This document shows positions 54,709-63,699 of a DNA stretch of 64,000 bases, piece after piece. The notes under the pieces were generated by a model that had not been told where the DNA came from, ran no database searches, and saw only the letters and a program-made list of their open reading frames with translations. Positions within the stretch are counted from its first letter, which is position 1. Every line of letters begins with the position of its first letter. Where the stretch lies: positions 53,721-117,720 of the forward strand of contig JASGCO010000008.1 of the NCBI GenBank assembly GCA_030054095.1, written 5' to 3'. The stretch is from Sediminibacterium sp. (lineage in GTDB: Bacteria; Bacteroidota; Bacteroidia; B-17B0; Aurantibacillaceae). Both the position numbers and the translations under genes were made by a program.

Positions 54709-56007
54709 ATGAGAGTAAAACAGTTGAGTACAGTAATTCTGATCTTGATTTCTTTTTCAGGAATGGGGCAGAACATAGTGGTTGATGACGTGTATAATTT
54801 CTGGAATGCCTTTGACAAGGTAGTACAGGAGAAAGATTCTGTAAAGCAGGTCAGGTTGATGAAAACATTATACATAGATAAGGGAACCCCCGGTTTGGAT
54901 GGAATAATGCGGGCCAGACGTTATACAGCGGAAGAGTATGTTTATGCCATCAATCATTATCCCAGATTCTGGAAGTCAATACGTAAGAATACATTAAAAG
55001 CCCGCCAGTTTTCAAATGAAATCCAAATGGGAATTAAGCAATTAAAACAGATCTACCCGGATCTGAAACCGGCTACTATTTATTTCGAAATCGGGATTCT
55101 GAGAACCGGCGGAACTACTATTGATGGAATGTTGTTAATTGGAAGTGAAATTTCGATGGCAGATAAAACCACGGTTACAGAAGAGTTTGATAAACGGTAC
55201 CCTCATTTGAAGAGTCATTTTAATACAAATCCTATTAATGAAGTAGTGTTTTTAAATGTTCATGAATACATCCATACGCAACAGAAGGAAACAATCGGGC
55301 ATACGCTTTTGGCGCAAACCCTGATAGAAGGCGCGGCAGAGTTTTTGGCAGAACTGGCATTAAATAAGCCGTCCCCTAATCCGCAGATTGCTTTTGGATA
55401 CAAGAACGAGGAAAAGATAAAAGCGGCGTATGAAAAGGAAGTGTTTTCCCCTAACATCTATAACTGGATTTGGAACTCTGCCGACAATCCTTTCGGAATG
55501 CGCGATTTGGGATACTTTGTAGGATACGCCATTTGTAAAAAGTACTATGATGAGGCCGTGGATAAAAAGTACGCTGTAAAAAAGATAATAGAGCTTGATT
55601 ATAATAATGAATCCAGCCTTGTGGAATTTGTAAACGCATCAAATTATTTTACTCAGCCAGTAGCCACTTACAAGGCTCTCTTTGAGAAAGAGCGTCCAAA
55701 AGTTTCGGGGATAAAAGAATTTGGGAATGGAAACGAAGGAGTGAATTCCGGAAATCAACTGTTTACACTTATGTTTTCGGAAGAAATGAACCCCGATTTC
55801 CGGAATTTTGAACTGGGTCCTTTAGGAGAAGATTACTTGCTGAGGATAACGAACGTACACGGCTTTTCGGAAGACAATAAATCGTTTACGTTTGAGGCTA
55901 CAACTCAACCCGATCAACGTTACCAGATTCTTGTTAATTTTGGGTTTCGTTCAAAGAAGGGATATCCTTTGGTGCCTTACCTGATAGACTTTAAGACGCA
56001 AAAGTAA
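54709..56007 (+). CDS. secreted HExxH protein with C-terminal Ig-like domain
   Basis: 432 residues, signal peptide 1-20 (SGMGQ). A metallopeptidase-like helix is HEYIH at 185-189 with a downstream acidic helix EGAAEFLAEL (Glu207, Glu211), the arrangement of gluzincin-type proteases such as the DUF2268 group. A helical region (about 90-180) precedes it. The last 95 residues (VSGIKEFGNGNEGVNSGNQLFTLMFSEEMNPDFRNF...) resemble an SbsA/Ig-like domain. Activity is inferred from the motif only; the zinc third ligand is not fixed. Divergent from the C1 peptidase gene. Confidence 0.7.
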   Translation: MRVKQLSTVILILISFSGMGQNIVVDDVYNFWNAFDKVVQEKDSVKQVRLMKTLYIDKGTPGLDGIMRARRYTAEEYVYAINHYPRFWKSIRKNTLKARQFSNEIQMGIKQLKQIYPDLKPATIYFEIGILRTGGTTIDGMLLIGSEISMADKTTVTEEFDKRYPHLKSHFNTNPINEVVFLNVHEYIHTQQKETIGHTLLAQTLIEGAAEFLAELALNKPSPNPQIAFGYKNEEKIKAAYEKEVFSPNIYNWIWNSADNPFGMRDLGYFVGYAICKKYYDEAVDKKYAVKKIIELDYNNESSLVEFVNASNYFTQPVATYKALFEKERPKVSGIKEFGNGNEGVNSGNQLFTLMFSEEMNPDFRNFELGPLGEDYLLRITNVHGFSEDNKSFTFEATTQPDQRYQILVNFGFRSKKGYPLVPYLIDFKTQK

Positions 56008-56175
56008 GTCTGTGATTTGATAGATAATTTAATTTGATTTGTTTTACAACAATCAGAACCAGAAGGTACAATACGGAATGAACCATTCTGTTATTAAACG
56101 GATGGTAAAGGATCCCAACAGAAGGAGAGATGCTTAAACTAATATTCCTTTATTTATACAAATTTCTTATACTAC

Positions 56176-57606
56176 TTATTTAGTAGAATTTAACCAAGTT
56201 ACAAATGGTTTGTATTTTCTGAAATCACTGAACATCTTATCTGTTTTAGTAATTTGTTGAATCATGTATTCATACATATCGTATTCGTATTTATGAGCTA
56301 ACTTTACATTTTCCAATGCTTTGTCAAAATCATTCATTTCGACCCATAAACACGCGGCATTAAAAAATATAGCTGGATTGGCAGCGCCATGTGGTAAACA
56401 CTTCGTTAAAAAATATTCGTTTAATATTCCATTTACCGGCAATCCTGTATTATCATTTTGTAATACCCATAGGGCATTGCAGTATAATTGTAAATTTTCA
56501 GAACAAGTTTGGTTTGTTTTGATATCTAAGGCCATTTTATAAAGTTCAATAATATGTGGCCAATGATCTAAACCATGTAATTTGTAAGCATATGCCCCCA
56601 AATTATTAGCAAAATCACATGAGTCTGTGTAGGTGCCATTAGTAACTAGTGATCGGTGAGAGAGTTTTTTAATAATTTTTGTTTTTAATTGATTGTCATT
56701 TTTAATAATTGCTGCGTGGCACACCCCACCAATTATTTCATAATTAACCCCTATTATTTCACTAAAAAGATCAGTAGTTGCTAATACTGTTAACCACAAT
56801 TCAGAAAATTTATAGATTTTATCGAAACTTTTTGTCTTTAATAGTTTTTGCATTTGCTCTACGCAAACATCAATTACACTGCTATTTTTTTTATGTTCCG
56901 TAATAAAACTTGCAATTTTATCTAGATCACCTTTTTTAAACAATTCTCTAATTACTTTTTCCGGAAAAAACGCAATAAATATTCTTTCTGGAATATCCTT
57001 CTCTTTTATTTTCCCATATTCTAATGCACCAGCCAATAAAAATTGAAAGAGTTCACCTTTTTTTTTCTTTTGTTTAAAAATATCATCGTTTGTTGACCAT
57101 TTATTTAGTAGATCAGGAATGGCCAATACACCTTTTTTGTGCCAAGATGAAAGTTTTGTGCCACCGGCTTCCATATCTTCATGACGATAGACTATTTCTA
57201 TAGGGCAAATCGCATTTATATCATGTAGCCAGCTTTCAATATGCGCCTCAAATGCAGCATGTGCTTTGGGACTAACATCAAATTCAATAGGTAGATCAAA
57301 ATCATCTTCATCAAAATTCTCCTCATCTTCATTAAATTCAACTTCTTTTTTTATCACTTTTTTCTTATTAGAGCCATATACTTCCTCAATGTACATATTT
57401 ACAAATTGGCCGCTTCCAGCATTTAACATTTTTCCGCTAAAATCAGATTGAACTGGCTTAATGGGCTTTGGTGCTAGTGTAATAATTTCTTTCTTTTCGT
57501 CTTTAGTAGGAGCATTCACAAAACGTACCAGTAAATTGCACCATTCATAATAATTTGCTTTTCCGGCACCAATAAATGGAAAGGGGTCTTGATTTGTTTT
57601 TGGCAT
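56176..57606 (-). CDS. TPR-like hypothetical protein at the edge of the accessory island
   Basis: 476 residues without signal peptide. The first 150 residues have an acidic stretch (EFNEDEENFDEDDFDLPIEF) and no recognised domain. The C-terminal 100 residues resemble a TPR end-of-group helix repeat (FFNAACLWVEMNDFDKALENVKLAHKYEYDMYEYMIQQI...FRKYKPFVTWLN), which is often found near SUKH immunity genes. It opens the AT-rich island and is divergent from the DUF7691-like gene. Function unknown. Confidence 0.75.
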   Translation of the reverse strand: MPKTNQDPFPFIGAGKANYYEWCNLLVRFVNAPTKDEKKEIITLAPKPIKPVQSDFSGKMLNAGSGQFVNMYIEEVYGSNKKKVIKKEVEFNEDEENFDEDDFDLPIEFDVSPKAHAAFEAHIESWLHDINAICPIEIVYRHEDMEAGGTKLSSWHKKGVLAIPDLLNKWSTNDDIFKQKKKKGELFQFLLAGALEYGKIKEKDIPERIFIAFFPEKVIRELFKKGDLDKIASFITEHKKNSSVIDVCVEQMQKLLKTKSFDKIYKFSELWLTVLATTDLFSEIIGVNYEIIGGVCHAAIIKNDNQLKTKIIKKLSHRSLVTNGTYTDSCDFANNLGAYAYKLHGLDHWPHIIELYKMALDIKTNQTCSENLQLYCNALWVLQNDNTGLPVNGILNEYFLTKCLPHGAANPAIFFNAACLWVEMNDFDKALENVKLAHKYEYDMYEYMIQQITKTDKMFSDFRKYKPFVTWLNSTK

Positions 57607-57677
57607 TTTATTCTTGTTAGTTAGTTATTAAAGTATAAAGTTTTACAATTATTCGCATACAACTACTTTTTGGTCAC

Positions 57678-57705
57678 CTTTCTTCTATTCGTTTTAAGAA
57701 GAAAG
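57678..57705. promoter_or_regulatory. 9-bp inverted repeat between divergent island genes
   Basis: CTTTCTTCT (57678-57686) and AGAAGAAAG (57697-57705) form perfect arms with a 10-nt spacer, in the intergenic region shared by the two divergent genes. No T-run follows. Could be an operator or a hairpin; no regulator in view. Confidence 0.35.
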
Positions 57706-57763
57706 TCAAAATGGGAAATTAATAGAGGGGAATCATAAAGTAAATAGTCACTTGGGTCTATTT

Positions 57764-57791
57764 TGGAATCGTATCTCATAAACTATTTTTG
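57764..57791 (+). promoter_or_regulatory. promoter with perfect TAnnTTTG for the DUF7691-like gene
   Basis: TTG (57764-57766), 17 bp, TATTTTTG (57784-57791), exact consensus. Transcription should begin near 57797, so the upstream in-frame start at 57763 is excluded and ATG 57820 is chosen. Confidence 0.65.
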
Positions 57792-57819
57792 TCTTACAGA
57801 TAAATTAAGATCAATTAAA

Positions 57820-58446
57820 ATGGCAGAGCAATTTTTACGCGGTTACTCTATAAATTTTGACGACCTCTATGCAGTTGTAGGCAGTAAGGATGCTAATATT
57901 ATTAAACAAGCACAGCGAAAGGATGTTTTTGAGGAGTTAAACGAGTTACTTGAAGAGGTTGATGGATTAACTTTAGAAGAAGCAATTCATGATATTGTTA
58001 CAGGAAACTTAAAACAAAAGGAAGCATATTCGTATAGAAGAGCGTTAGAGGTTTTGTTAGAGGTAAAAGGGAAACGATTAAGTGACGAAGCAGATTTACC
58101 AGGTCGTGGATGGCAAGAAGAAGGAATAAAGAACTATTTGATTGGTATAGGATTGCCAACCTTAGGGGAATTGTGGTGTAGTGATAAAGTACCCTTTTCA
58201 TTTCCCTGGAAAAAAATTAAATCAGATAGCGTTGATTGGCCAATAGCAATGCTTATTCATAAAAGCAGTATAACCAGATTGATCGAAGAGTTTGATGCAT
58301 TCGATTTTAAAATTTTAAACAATAACGCTTTACCTAAAAGGCAAAAAGGCTGTGAGGAAGAATTTGAGTATTTATTAAAAATGCTAAAGAAATGGATGAA
58401 AAGGACGAATAAAGATATTGTGTTGTTGTTAGATGGACAGCAATGA
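57820..58446 (+). CDS. DUF7691-like island protein
   Basis: 208 residues from ATG 57820 (MAEQFLRGYSINFDDLYAVVGSKD). The opening and the central LPGRGWQEEGIKNYLIGIGLPTLGELWCSD segment resemble the DUF7691 group; the match is from memory of the pattern, so moderate. No membrane segment. First plus-strand gene of the immunity-type cluster, with a clean promoter. Role unknown, possibly immunity by context. Confidence 0.6.
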   Translation: MAEQFLRGYSINFDDLYAVVGSKDANIIKQAQRKDVFEELNELLEEVDGLTLEEAIHDIVTGNLKQKEAYSYRRALEVLLEVKGKRLSDEADLPGRGWQEEGIKNYLIGIGLPTLGELWCSDKVPFSFPWKKIKSDSVDWPIAMLIHKSSITRLIEEFDAFDFKILNNNALPKRQKGCEEEFEYLLKMLKKWMKRTNKDIVLLLDGQQ

Positions 58447-58533
58447 AAAATAGTGCCGAATGAAACGTTTAATACTCCTTAAAGACTAACGACGCTCAGA
58501 AGTGATGAGGTGTTTTTTTACTAAAATAATTTT

Positions 58534-59028
58534 ATGAAAATTATAGAACGATTAATGGAACTCAATCGGTTTGAAGATTATAGGATTGATTTTTATCAGA
58601 AGATAATTTCTGAAGAAATTAGAGAATTTGAACTAAAGCATACGATTCAACTTCCAAGTTCATATAAATCGTTTATTCAAGAATATGGCTTTTTTACAAT
58701 CAGGAGTAAATCAGATTGGTATAGACTATTGTCGTTAGAAGAGGCGATAGATGTGAAGAGAAATCATTTTAGTAATTACATTGATACTATTCCTGACCAA
58801 TTTTCAGAGGTAGATCGGCTTACTAATTTATTTGTATTTCAAAATAATGGTTGGGGAAACACACGTTTTTTTACTTTCGATTTGGCTTCTAAAACGGAGA
58901 ATTCGGTTCTAAGCATTGATTTAGAAGATGAAATTTATTGGAATCAACCAAAAGTTTCATTTGAAGAACATATTGAAAGATTAGTAACTGCTATTTTAAA
59001 TGAAGAAAACACTTTCTTTTTTAGTTAG
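58534..59028 (+). CDS. SMI1/KNR4 (SUKH-1) family protein
   Basis: 164 residues. The SUKH signature is visible: IREFELKHTIQLPSSYKSFIQEYGFFTI near 28-55, and a middle FVFQNNGWGNTRFFTFDLAS before a negatively charged end. SUKH proteins commonly act as immunity proteins that bind and block nuclease or other toxins in polymorphic-toxin systems. Cytosolic, no toxin is adjacent. Followed 12 bp later by the MORN/bactofilin-like gene. Confidence 0.88.
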   Translation: MKIIERLMELNRFEDYRIDFYQKIISEEIREFELKHTIQLPSSYKSFIQEYGFFTIRSKSDWYRLLSLEEAIDVKRNHFSNYIDTIPDQFSEVDRLTNLFVFQNNGWGNTRFFTFDLASKTENSVLSIDLEDEIYWNQPKVSFEEHIERLVTAILNEENTFFFS

Positions 59029-59040
59029 AAAAATATTTAA

Positions 59041-60219
59041 ATGGAAAAGCAATTGAAACCACAAGGCGTTCCTGAAAATGCGATGTGGAACCCCAAAGCA
59101 GAAAAATGGCAGTTAGGCACATCAAATAGCGAAAATAAACCAATTGGTGAATGGAAATGGTGGCGGCCAGAAACAGGGATTATTGCTTATATCCTAATTC
59201 ATGATGATAACGGTGTAGCCAAAAGTTTTACTAGTTTTCATCCAAACGGAGAAATTGCATGCGAAGGAACGTATGTAAAAAATACTGTCAATAAAGCAAC
59301 GCATTATCGGTCTACTGAATCTACTGATGTTCGTTTTGCTTTTGGGACGGAGGGTCCCGAAGTTTGGAAAGCCGTTCAACGCTCAGGTTATCCGTTAACT
59401 TATGATTATTATGATAAAGATAGAAGACACTTAAATTCTGAGATTAAACAATCTGCTTTGCCAGTCGGAAACCAAATGACCAAGCCTTCTAAAAGCGATA
59501 TTGATACTTTGCAGAGAAAGGGTAAACGCCTACGTGATGGAGCATTAGACGGTTCTGCTTTGGAAACGATTTTAGGAAAAATTTCCCCACTATTAAGTTA
59601 TGAAGATGATTTAGAAGATGCGATTCAACCTTTGTTGGAAGTGATAATTGACGACTTAAAAGAAGATCCTGATGCAGGCGATATACTTGTTGTAAATGAA
59701 AGCATTCACTTAGCCGAGCTAAACACATTGTCATTTTTAGGATTGAAGGGAGTAATTGTTTGGGGAGATCTGACGATAGATGGTACAATGCGCTTGTCAG
59801 AAAATCATCTTTTGGTTGTTTCGGGGAATCTCGTAGCACAAAATATAATTACTTCAGGTAATCTGATAGTATTAGGTAAAATGATAGCCAGATCTTGTAT
59901 TTTGGGGGATTACAATCATGGAAGTGCATTTATTGAAGGCGGAATGGAAGCTAAATTCTTTTATCCCGAAGAATATGAGTTTAAAGTTACGAACGAAAAT
60001 AACTTTAAATATGCCTTTGGTAAATACGATGGGTTGAATCTCAACGATCAACCGTTAAGTGATTTTATGCAATTGATTCATCCTTTGATACTCGAAAATA
60101 TGGATCAGAATAAAGCGTATTACGATACACCATGTAAAGAAGGTCGTTTTTGGGATTATGTCGATCGGTGGCAATTTATGCGTTATATCGAACAAGGAAA
60201 GCCTGTTTTTAAAGAATAA
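59041..60219 (+). CDS. MORN-like plus bactofilin-type beta-helix fusion protein
   Basis: 392 residues. Residues about 15-100 resemble YwqK/MORN-type repeats (KPIGEWKWWRPETGI, FHPNGEIACEGTYVKN). Residues about 215-310 form a polymer-forming-like beta-helix (LKGVIVWGDLTIDGTMRLSENHLLVVSGNLVAQNIITSGNLIVLGKMIARSCILGDYNHGSAFIEGG), similar to domains known from SUKH/immunity loci. No signal peptide. The fusion suggests a cytoplasmic scaffold or immunity protein; function unknown. Confidence 0.75.
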   Translation: MEKQLKPQGVPENAMWNPKAEKWQLGTSNSENKPIGEWKWWRPETGIIAYILIHDDNGVAKSFTSFHPNGEIACEGTYVKNTVNKATHYRSTESTDVRFAFGTEGPEVWKAVQRSGYPLTYDYYDKDRRHLNSEIKQSALPVGNQMTKPSKSDIDTLQRKGKRLRDGALDGSALETILGKISPLLSYEDDLEDAIQPLLEVIIDDLKEDPDAGDILVVNESIHLAELNTLSFLGLKGVIVWGDLTIDGTMRLSENHLLVVSGNLVAQNIITSGNLIVLGKMIARSCILGDYNHGSAFIEGGMEAKFFYPEEYEFKVTNENNFKYAFGKYDGLNLNDQPLSDFMQLIHPLILENMDQNKAYYDTPCKEGRFWDYVDRWQFMRYIEQGKPVFKE

Positions 60220-60258
60220 AACTGTTTACTAATCAAGTGAAAGTAATCGAAGAATAGA

Positions 60259-60366
60259 ATGAGAAATGGGAGCATGCCCAATTTATATTCAAATGACGGT
60301 ACATTGAACGGATTTATGAATTTATGCAAAGAAGCCTTCAGTAGCTTCGGAATAAAACCAGATTGA
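60259..60366 (+). pseudogene. possible 35-codon gene remnant
   Basis: A short open frame ATG...TGA reading MRNGSMPNLYSNDGTLNGFM... in an otherwise gene-free 253-bp stretch between the MORN/bactofilin-like gene and the next SMI1/KNR4 gene. Codon use is plausible but there is no domain match. Could be a decayed gene end or noise. Remaining bases in the stretch show nothing else. Confidence 0.25.
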
Positions 60367-60472
60367 CTTTAAGGAAGAGGAACAACTTCCAATAAAATTA
60401 CATACTAATTAAATCAAAAACTGATAAGGCGATATAAAAATAATTAAAACTATAACTAACAATTAACAGAAT

Positions 60473-61168
60473 ATGCAAAGTGTCGAATACGGAAAACTAA
60501 TAAATACGTTTAAAGAAAATGATAGTAAAATTGACTTTATAAACATCAATAGCTCAAATCTTGAAGTAAACTTACAAAAGATCGAGTCAATTCTTTTAAA
60601 AGAATTGCCCAGAGAACTCGTTGAATTCTATAGCTTTTGTGATGGACTTGAATTTATTTACAGGAAGGGCGGAAGTTCTTATGAAGTAATACCCGGTTTA
60701 TCGGAAATGTTTGATGATTATAAGACACATTCTCAGGATATAACCCCTGATGATATTGAAAATGGCAATGTTTACGACGAGCCGTTCTTCGAAACTTTGT
60801 GGGATGAAACTACCATAGAAAACGAGATTTATAATATAGATGAGCCAGAAGGAAAGGTAAATTTTAAAATTATTAGAAGACAGAAATTACTTTGCACGAT
60901 TAATGGCACTGGTCACAATTTAACAATTGATTTTTTTGATAAGAACAAAGATTACCAAATATATTTCCAGTATGAAGGAAATTTAAACTTATATCCACTT
61001 TCGTTATCAATTGCAAAATTTTATTTAATCGTTCTTCAAATTGGTTTTACCGGATTTTGGATTGCTGAATTTATGTCAAAGGAGGGTAAAGAAGATCTTA
61101 ATTTAAGTGCAGATATCAATAAAATTAAAGAAGAATATCCAGATTTTGATTTATTAATACTGAAATGA
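60473..61168 (+). CDS. SMI1/KNR4 (SUKH) family protein
   Basis: 231 residues. Core SUKH pattern VNLQKIESILLKELPRELVEFYSFCDGLEFIYRKGG near 35-70 with the conserved aromatic and GL turn. The C-terminal half is acidic and contains FKIIRRQKLLCTINGTGHNLTIDFF, as in longer SUKH forms. Probable immunity protein; cognate toxin not present in the window. Followed immediately (2 bp) by a broken frame. Confidence 0.85.
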   Translation: MQSVEYGKLINTFKENDSKIDFININSSNLEVNLQKIESILLKELPRELVEFYSFCDGLEFIYRKGGSSYEVIPGLSEMFDDYKTHSQDITPDDIENGNVYDEPFFETLWDETTIENEIYNIDEPEGKVNFKIIRRQKLLCTINGTGHNLTIDFFDKNKDYQIYFQYEGNLNLYPLSLSIAKFYLIVLQIGFTGFWIAEFMSKEGKEDLNLSADINKIKEEYPDFDLLILK

Positions 61169-61170
61169 AA

Positions 61171-61453
61171 ATGCAGTTATTTTTACCAAATATCTCCCAT
61201 ACTTTAATAATTAAGGAAGTGTTTGAGTTTTTTATGGCTATACTAAAAGTAAACAAGTGTTAGCAATTCAACTTTTACAAAATTATATCAGTTAAGGAAT
61301 CATGATCTTATTTCAGCAAATTTCGGAAAAGTAAAACCTTCTTGCTACAAATTAAGAGCAATTGAATCACAGATGTGGTCTGTAGGTGAATTTGACATCA
61401 TGTCGTTCGGTGGGAAAAAATGGAAAAAATTAATTGATTATGATTTTAAATAA
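61171..61453 (+). pseudogene. frameshifted small gene remnant
   Basis: ATG 61171 opens 30 codons (MQLFLPNISH...KVNKC) to TAG at 61261. A second frame, shifted by one base, is open from 61253 to TAA 61451-61453 without an ATG at its front and reads like a genuine protein end (YQLRNHDLISANFGKVKPSC..., ending KKWKKLIDYDF). Joining them needs one frameshift near 61250. The total would be about 94 residues. Family unknown. Location inside the immunity array suggests a decayed cassette; a sequencing error is the other explanation. Confidence 0.45.
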
Positions 61454-61461
61454 TTATTAAA

Positions 61462-62058
61462 ATGGGAATGTATCCGATATATGTTGAAATAACGGCACCA
61501 AATTTAGTAAAATTATTCTTGGATCCGATGAATGCAGAACACGTTGACAAAATCGTCTTTGAAGATGAATATTTACCGGGTGCATATTCTGAAATACCTG
61601 TTCCGGACTCCATATACTTTAAGTTGACGGAAAATGAAAGAACAGAATCCGGAGTGATAGATCTGGGTAAAGACCTCGATTTTTATAACTATAATCCATT
61701 TTTAAAATTCCTTTCACTTTCTAAACTTGAAATGGCTATTGATGACTTAGAAGTATATTTGGGTTCACACGAGGCATTTTATGAATTAAAATTAAATGCG
61801 GAACCAACAATAACGTCAAGAGTGACCGTAATTCATGGCGAGAAAAAATTAATGGGATTTGATACAGACAAAGTGTGTTATGGAATTAATGGCTATCGCT
61901 TACCGGTAGAACTAAAATACGTTTGGAATCAGATAGAAGCTGTATTTACTAAATATCCTGACCATATTGAACGATTTATGGAATTGTTCAGGGATGAGAT
62001 TATCTACTATTACCGCATCTATATCCGTAAAAACGGAGACTTATTTATGACTACTTAG
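61462..62058 (+). CDS. uncharacterised cytosolic protein of the immunity island
   Basis: 198 residues beginning MGMYPIYVEITAPNLVKLFLDP. No signal, no membrane helix, acidic overall. A region at about 73-110 has the helix-rich NPFLKFLSLSKLEMAIDDLEVYLGSHEAFYEL. I recognise no family. The gene sits between the broken frame and a SUKH-like gene, so an immunity role is a guess from context. Confidence 0.7.
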   Translation: MGMYPIYVEITAPNLVKLFLDPMNAEHVDKIVFEDEYLPGAYSEIPVPDSIYFKLTENERTESGVIDLGKDLDFYNYNPFLKFLSLSKLEMAIDDLEVYLGSHEAFYELKLNAEPTITSRVTVIHGEKKLMGFDTDKVCYGINGYRLPVELKYVWNQIEAVFTKYPDHIERFMELFRDEIIYYYRIYIRKNGDLFMTT

Positions 62059-62132
62059 TAAGTAAAATAAGTGATTCTTTTGAAAAGTTGAAGACACTCA
62101 GACTAGAACTAATAAACAGATAATTTATCACT

Positions 62133-62696
62133 ATGAACATTGAAAAATTTAAGAGAAATCTTGGTTTAACTGAACTGCCAGTTGAACTTGAGAAACTAGC
62201 TGAATTTCAAAATAAGACTTCTTCGTTTGAGAACTATTCACAAGGATTTGGCCTATACATACAAAACAAGTCTGTTTTAAAACGATGGAGTAATAATGAT
62301 GAGTTTTTAAACCACCTGTATCCTTTTGCACAGGCAGATGGCTGTGGCTCAATGTATGTAATATGGGATAATGGAAGTGGTAGTTCATTAAGTGAAATGC
62401 CAATAGTCGTTTTTGGAGATGAAGGCGATGTACATATTGTTGCCGAAAATCTAAAGAGTTTATTGCACCTTGTTTCTTATGATGTAGAAATTAGTGCATT
62501 GGATAAAATAGACTTTTGGGATAAAGATGAAGATTACGAACCTAGTAAAGATCTTAACAAATACTTGAAATGGCTGGAAATGGAATTTGGGTTAACGCAA
62601 GTAAAAAAGCCAGATGCAATTGTTAAAGCTGCACAAAAAAATTATAAGAAGGCGTTTAGTAGTTGGATGAAATCATTAAAACATGGAAAAAATTAG
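62133..62696 (+). CDS. SUKH-like protein
   Basis: 187 residues. LGLTELPVELEKLAEFQN near 10-27, LKRWSNNDEFLNHLYPFAQADGCGSMYVIWDNGSG near 50-85 and MPIVVFGDEGDVHIVAENLKSLLHLVSYDVE near 90-120 fit a SMI1/KNR4-like (SUKH) fold. The Lys-rich end is unusual. It overlaps the following propeller gene by 14 bp, so they are translated together. Confidence 0.75.
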   Translation: MNIEKFKRNLGLTELPVELEKLAEFQNKTSSFENYSQGFGLYIQNKSVLKRWSNNDEFLNHLYPFAQADGCGSMYVIWDNGSGSSLSEMPIVVFGDEGDVHIVAENLKSLLHLVSYDVEISALDKIDFWDKDEDYEPSKDLNKYLKWLEMEFGLTQVKKPDAIVKAAQKNYKKAFSSWMKSLKHGKN

Positions 62697-63675
62697 GCCG
62701 ATATGCACCATCCGAACTGCAGTGGCAGGTACAGAATCGGTTTCATGTTTCGTGACGTCTATAGATGCGTTTGATAACTCCGAACGCTACTCAAGGGTCT
62801 TTTTCTATAATGAGTTAAATGAGAATGTATGGACCTACACTGAACAAAATGATCGCATTACTTCGGTTTGTGTGTGGAGCGACCCGTATAACCAACCGAA
62901 TCGGGTTTTTGCTGCGTTATCGGAGAATGGCGAAGTTATTTTTTTAGGACCCAATCAATCAGGTGAAAAAATTGGAGATTCCGGATTATCATCAGATTCT
63001 AAAGGATATGGCTATTTAAATTGTATCGTTCAAATAGGACATCATCTCTTTGCATGTGGCTATTCAGGGCAGGTCTATCGGCGGAGTTCAACCGGAATAT
63101 GGCATCATTTTGACTCGAGCATTTTACAGACTTCTGATTCAACTGAACCAAAATATTTTATTGAATCTATGAACGGGTGCTCAGAAAATGATATTTATTG
63201 TGTTGGTTCCACTTCCGAACCAGGTTATCCTGGTAGAGCGGATTATTGGAATGGAAAGCATTGGACTAAATTGGATCTTCCGATAGATACAGGAAGGTTA
63301 ACCAATTTGTATATTGAAAGTCATGAAAAAATATGGTTGTGTGGTGCAAACGGAACCTTGTTGTGTGGAAACGTCAATGATGGTTTTATAAAAGTTAAAG
63401 TGAAGTACCTAAATTCACTAATAACTTCTGTAACGAAGTTTCAGGAGTGCTTGTTTTTAGCAACTAGCAAGGGAATCTTCTATTTTGATCCACGAATTTC
63501 AGATCCAGTTTTAATGCAGGTAATAACGAATTTGCAGCCACCTCAATTAACAGATACACTAATTGTTCAATCCGTTGAAGGCTATTTATGGTCTATAGGA
63601 TCAAAGAAAATTACACGATTTGATGGAAAAATTTGGGAAAGTATTCAGCATCCGGATATACCAAACATAAAATGA
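62683..63675 (+). CDS. beta-propeller protein of the immunity island
   Basis: 330 residues with repeated Gly/Trp-rich four-strand blades: ITSVCVWSDPYNQPNRVFAALSENGEVIFLG, GHHLFACGYSGQVYRRSSTGIWHHF, NDIYCVGSTSEPGYPGRADYWNGKHWTKLDL, KIWLCGANGTLLCGNVNDG, LWSIGSKKITRFDGKIWESIQ. Around six blades. No signal peptide, so it is cytoplasmic. Starts inside the preceding gene (14-bp overlap). Propellers of this kind accompany SUKH genes in several Bacteroidota; function unknown. Confidence 0.75.
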   Translation: MEKIRPICTIRTAVAGTESVSCFVTSIDAFDNSERYSRVFFYNELNENVWTYTEQNDRITSVCVWSDPYNQPNRVFAALSENGEVIFLGPNQSGEKIGDSGLSSDSKGYGYLNCIVQIGHHLFACGYSGQVYRRSSTGIWHHFDSSILQTSDSTEPKYFIESMNGCSENDIYCVGSTSEPGYPGRADYWNGKHWTKLDLPIDTGRLTNLYIESHEKIWLCGANGTLLCGNVNDGFIKVKVKYLNSLITSVTKFQECLFLATSKGIFYFDPRISDPVLMQVITNLQPPQLTDTLIVQSVEGYLWSIGSKKITRFDGKIWESIQHPDIPNIK

Positions 63676-63699
63676 ACTAAATAAGTAAAATGACTAAAA

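Noticed and set aside
57763..57819. Upstream start of the DUF7691-like gene
   Set aside because: The perfect promoter at 57764-57791 lies inside it; ATG 57820 also begins the conserved part.
60220..60472. A full gene in the gap before the second SMI1/KNR4 gene
   Set aside because: Only a 35-codon frame is open; listed only as a low-confidence remnant.
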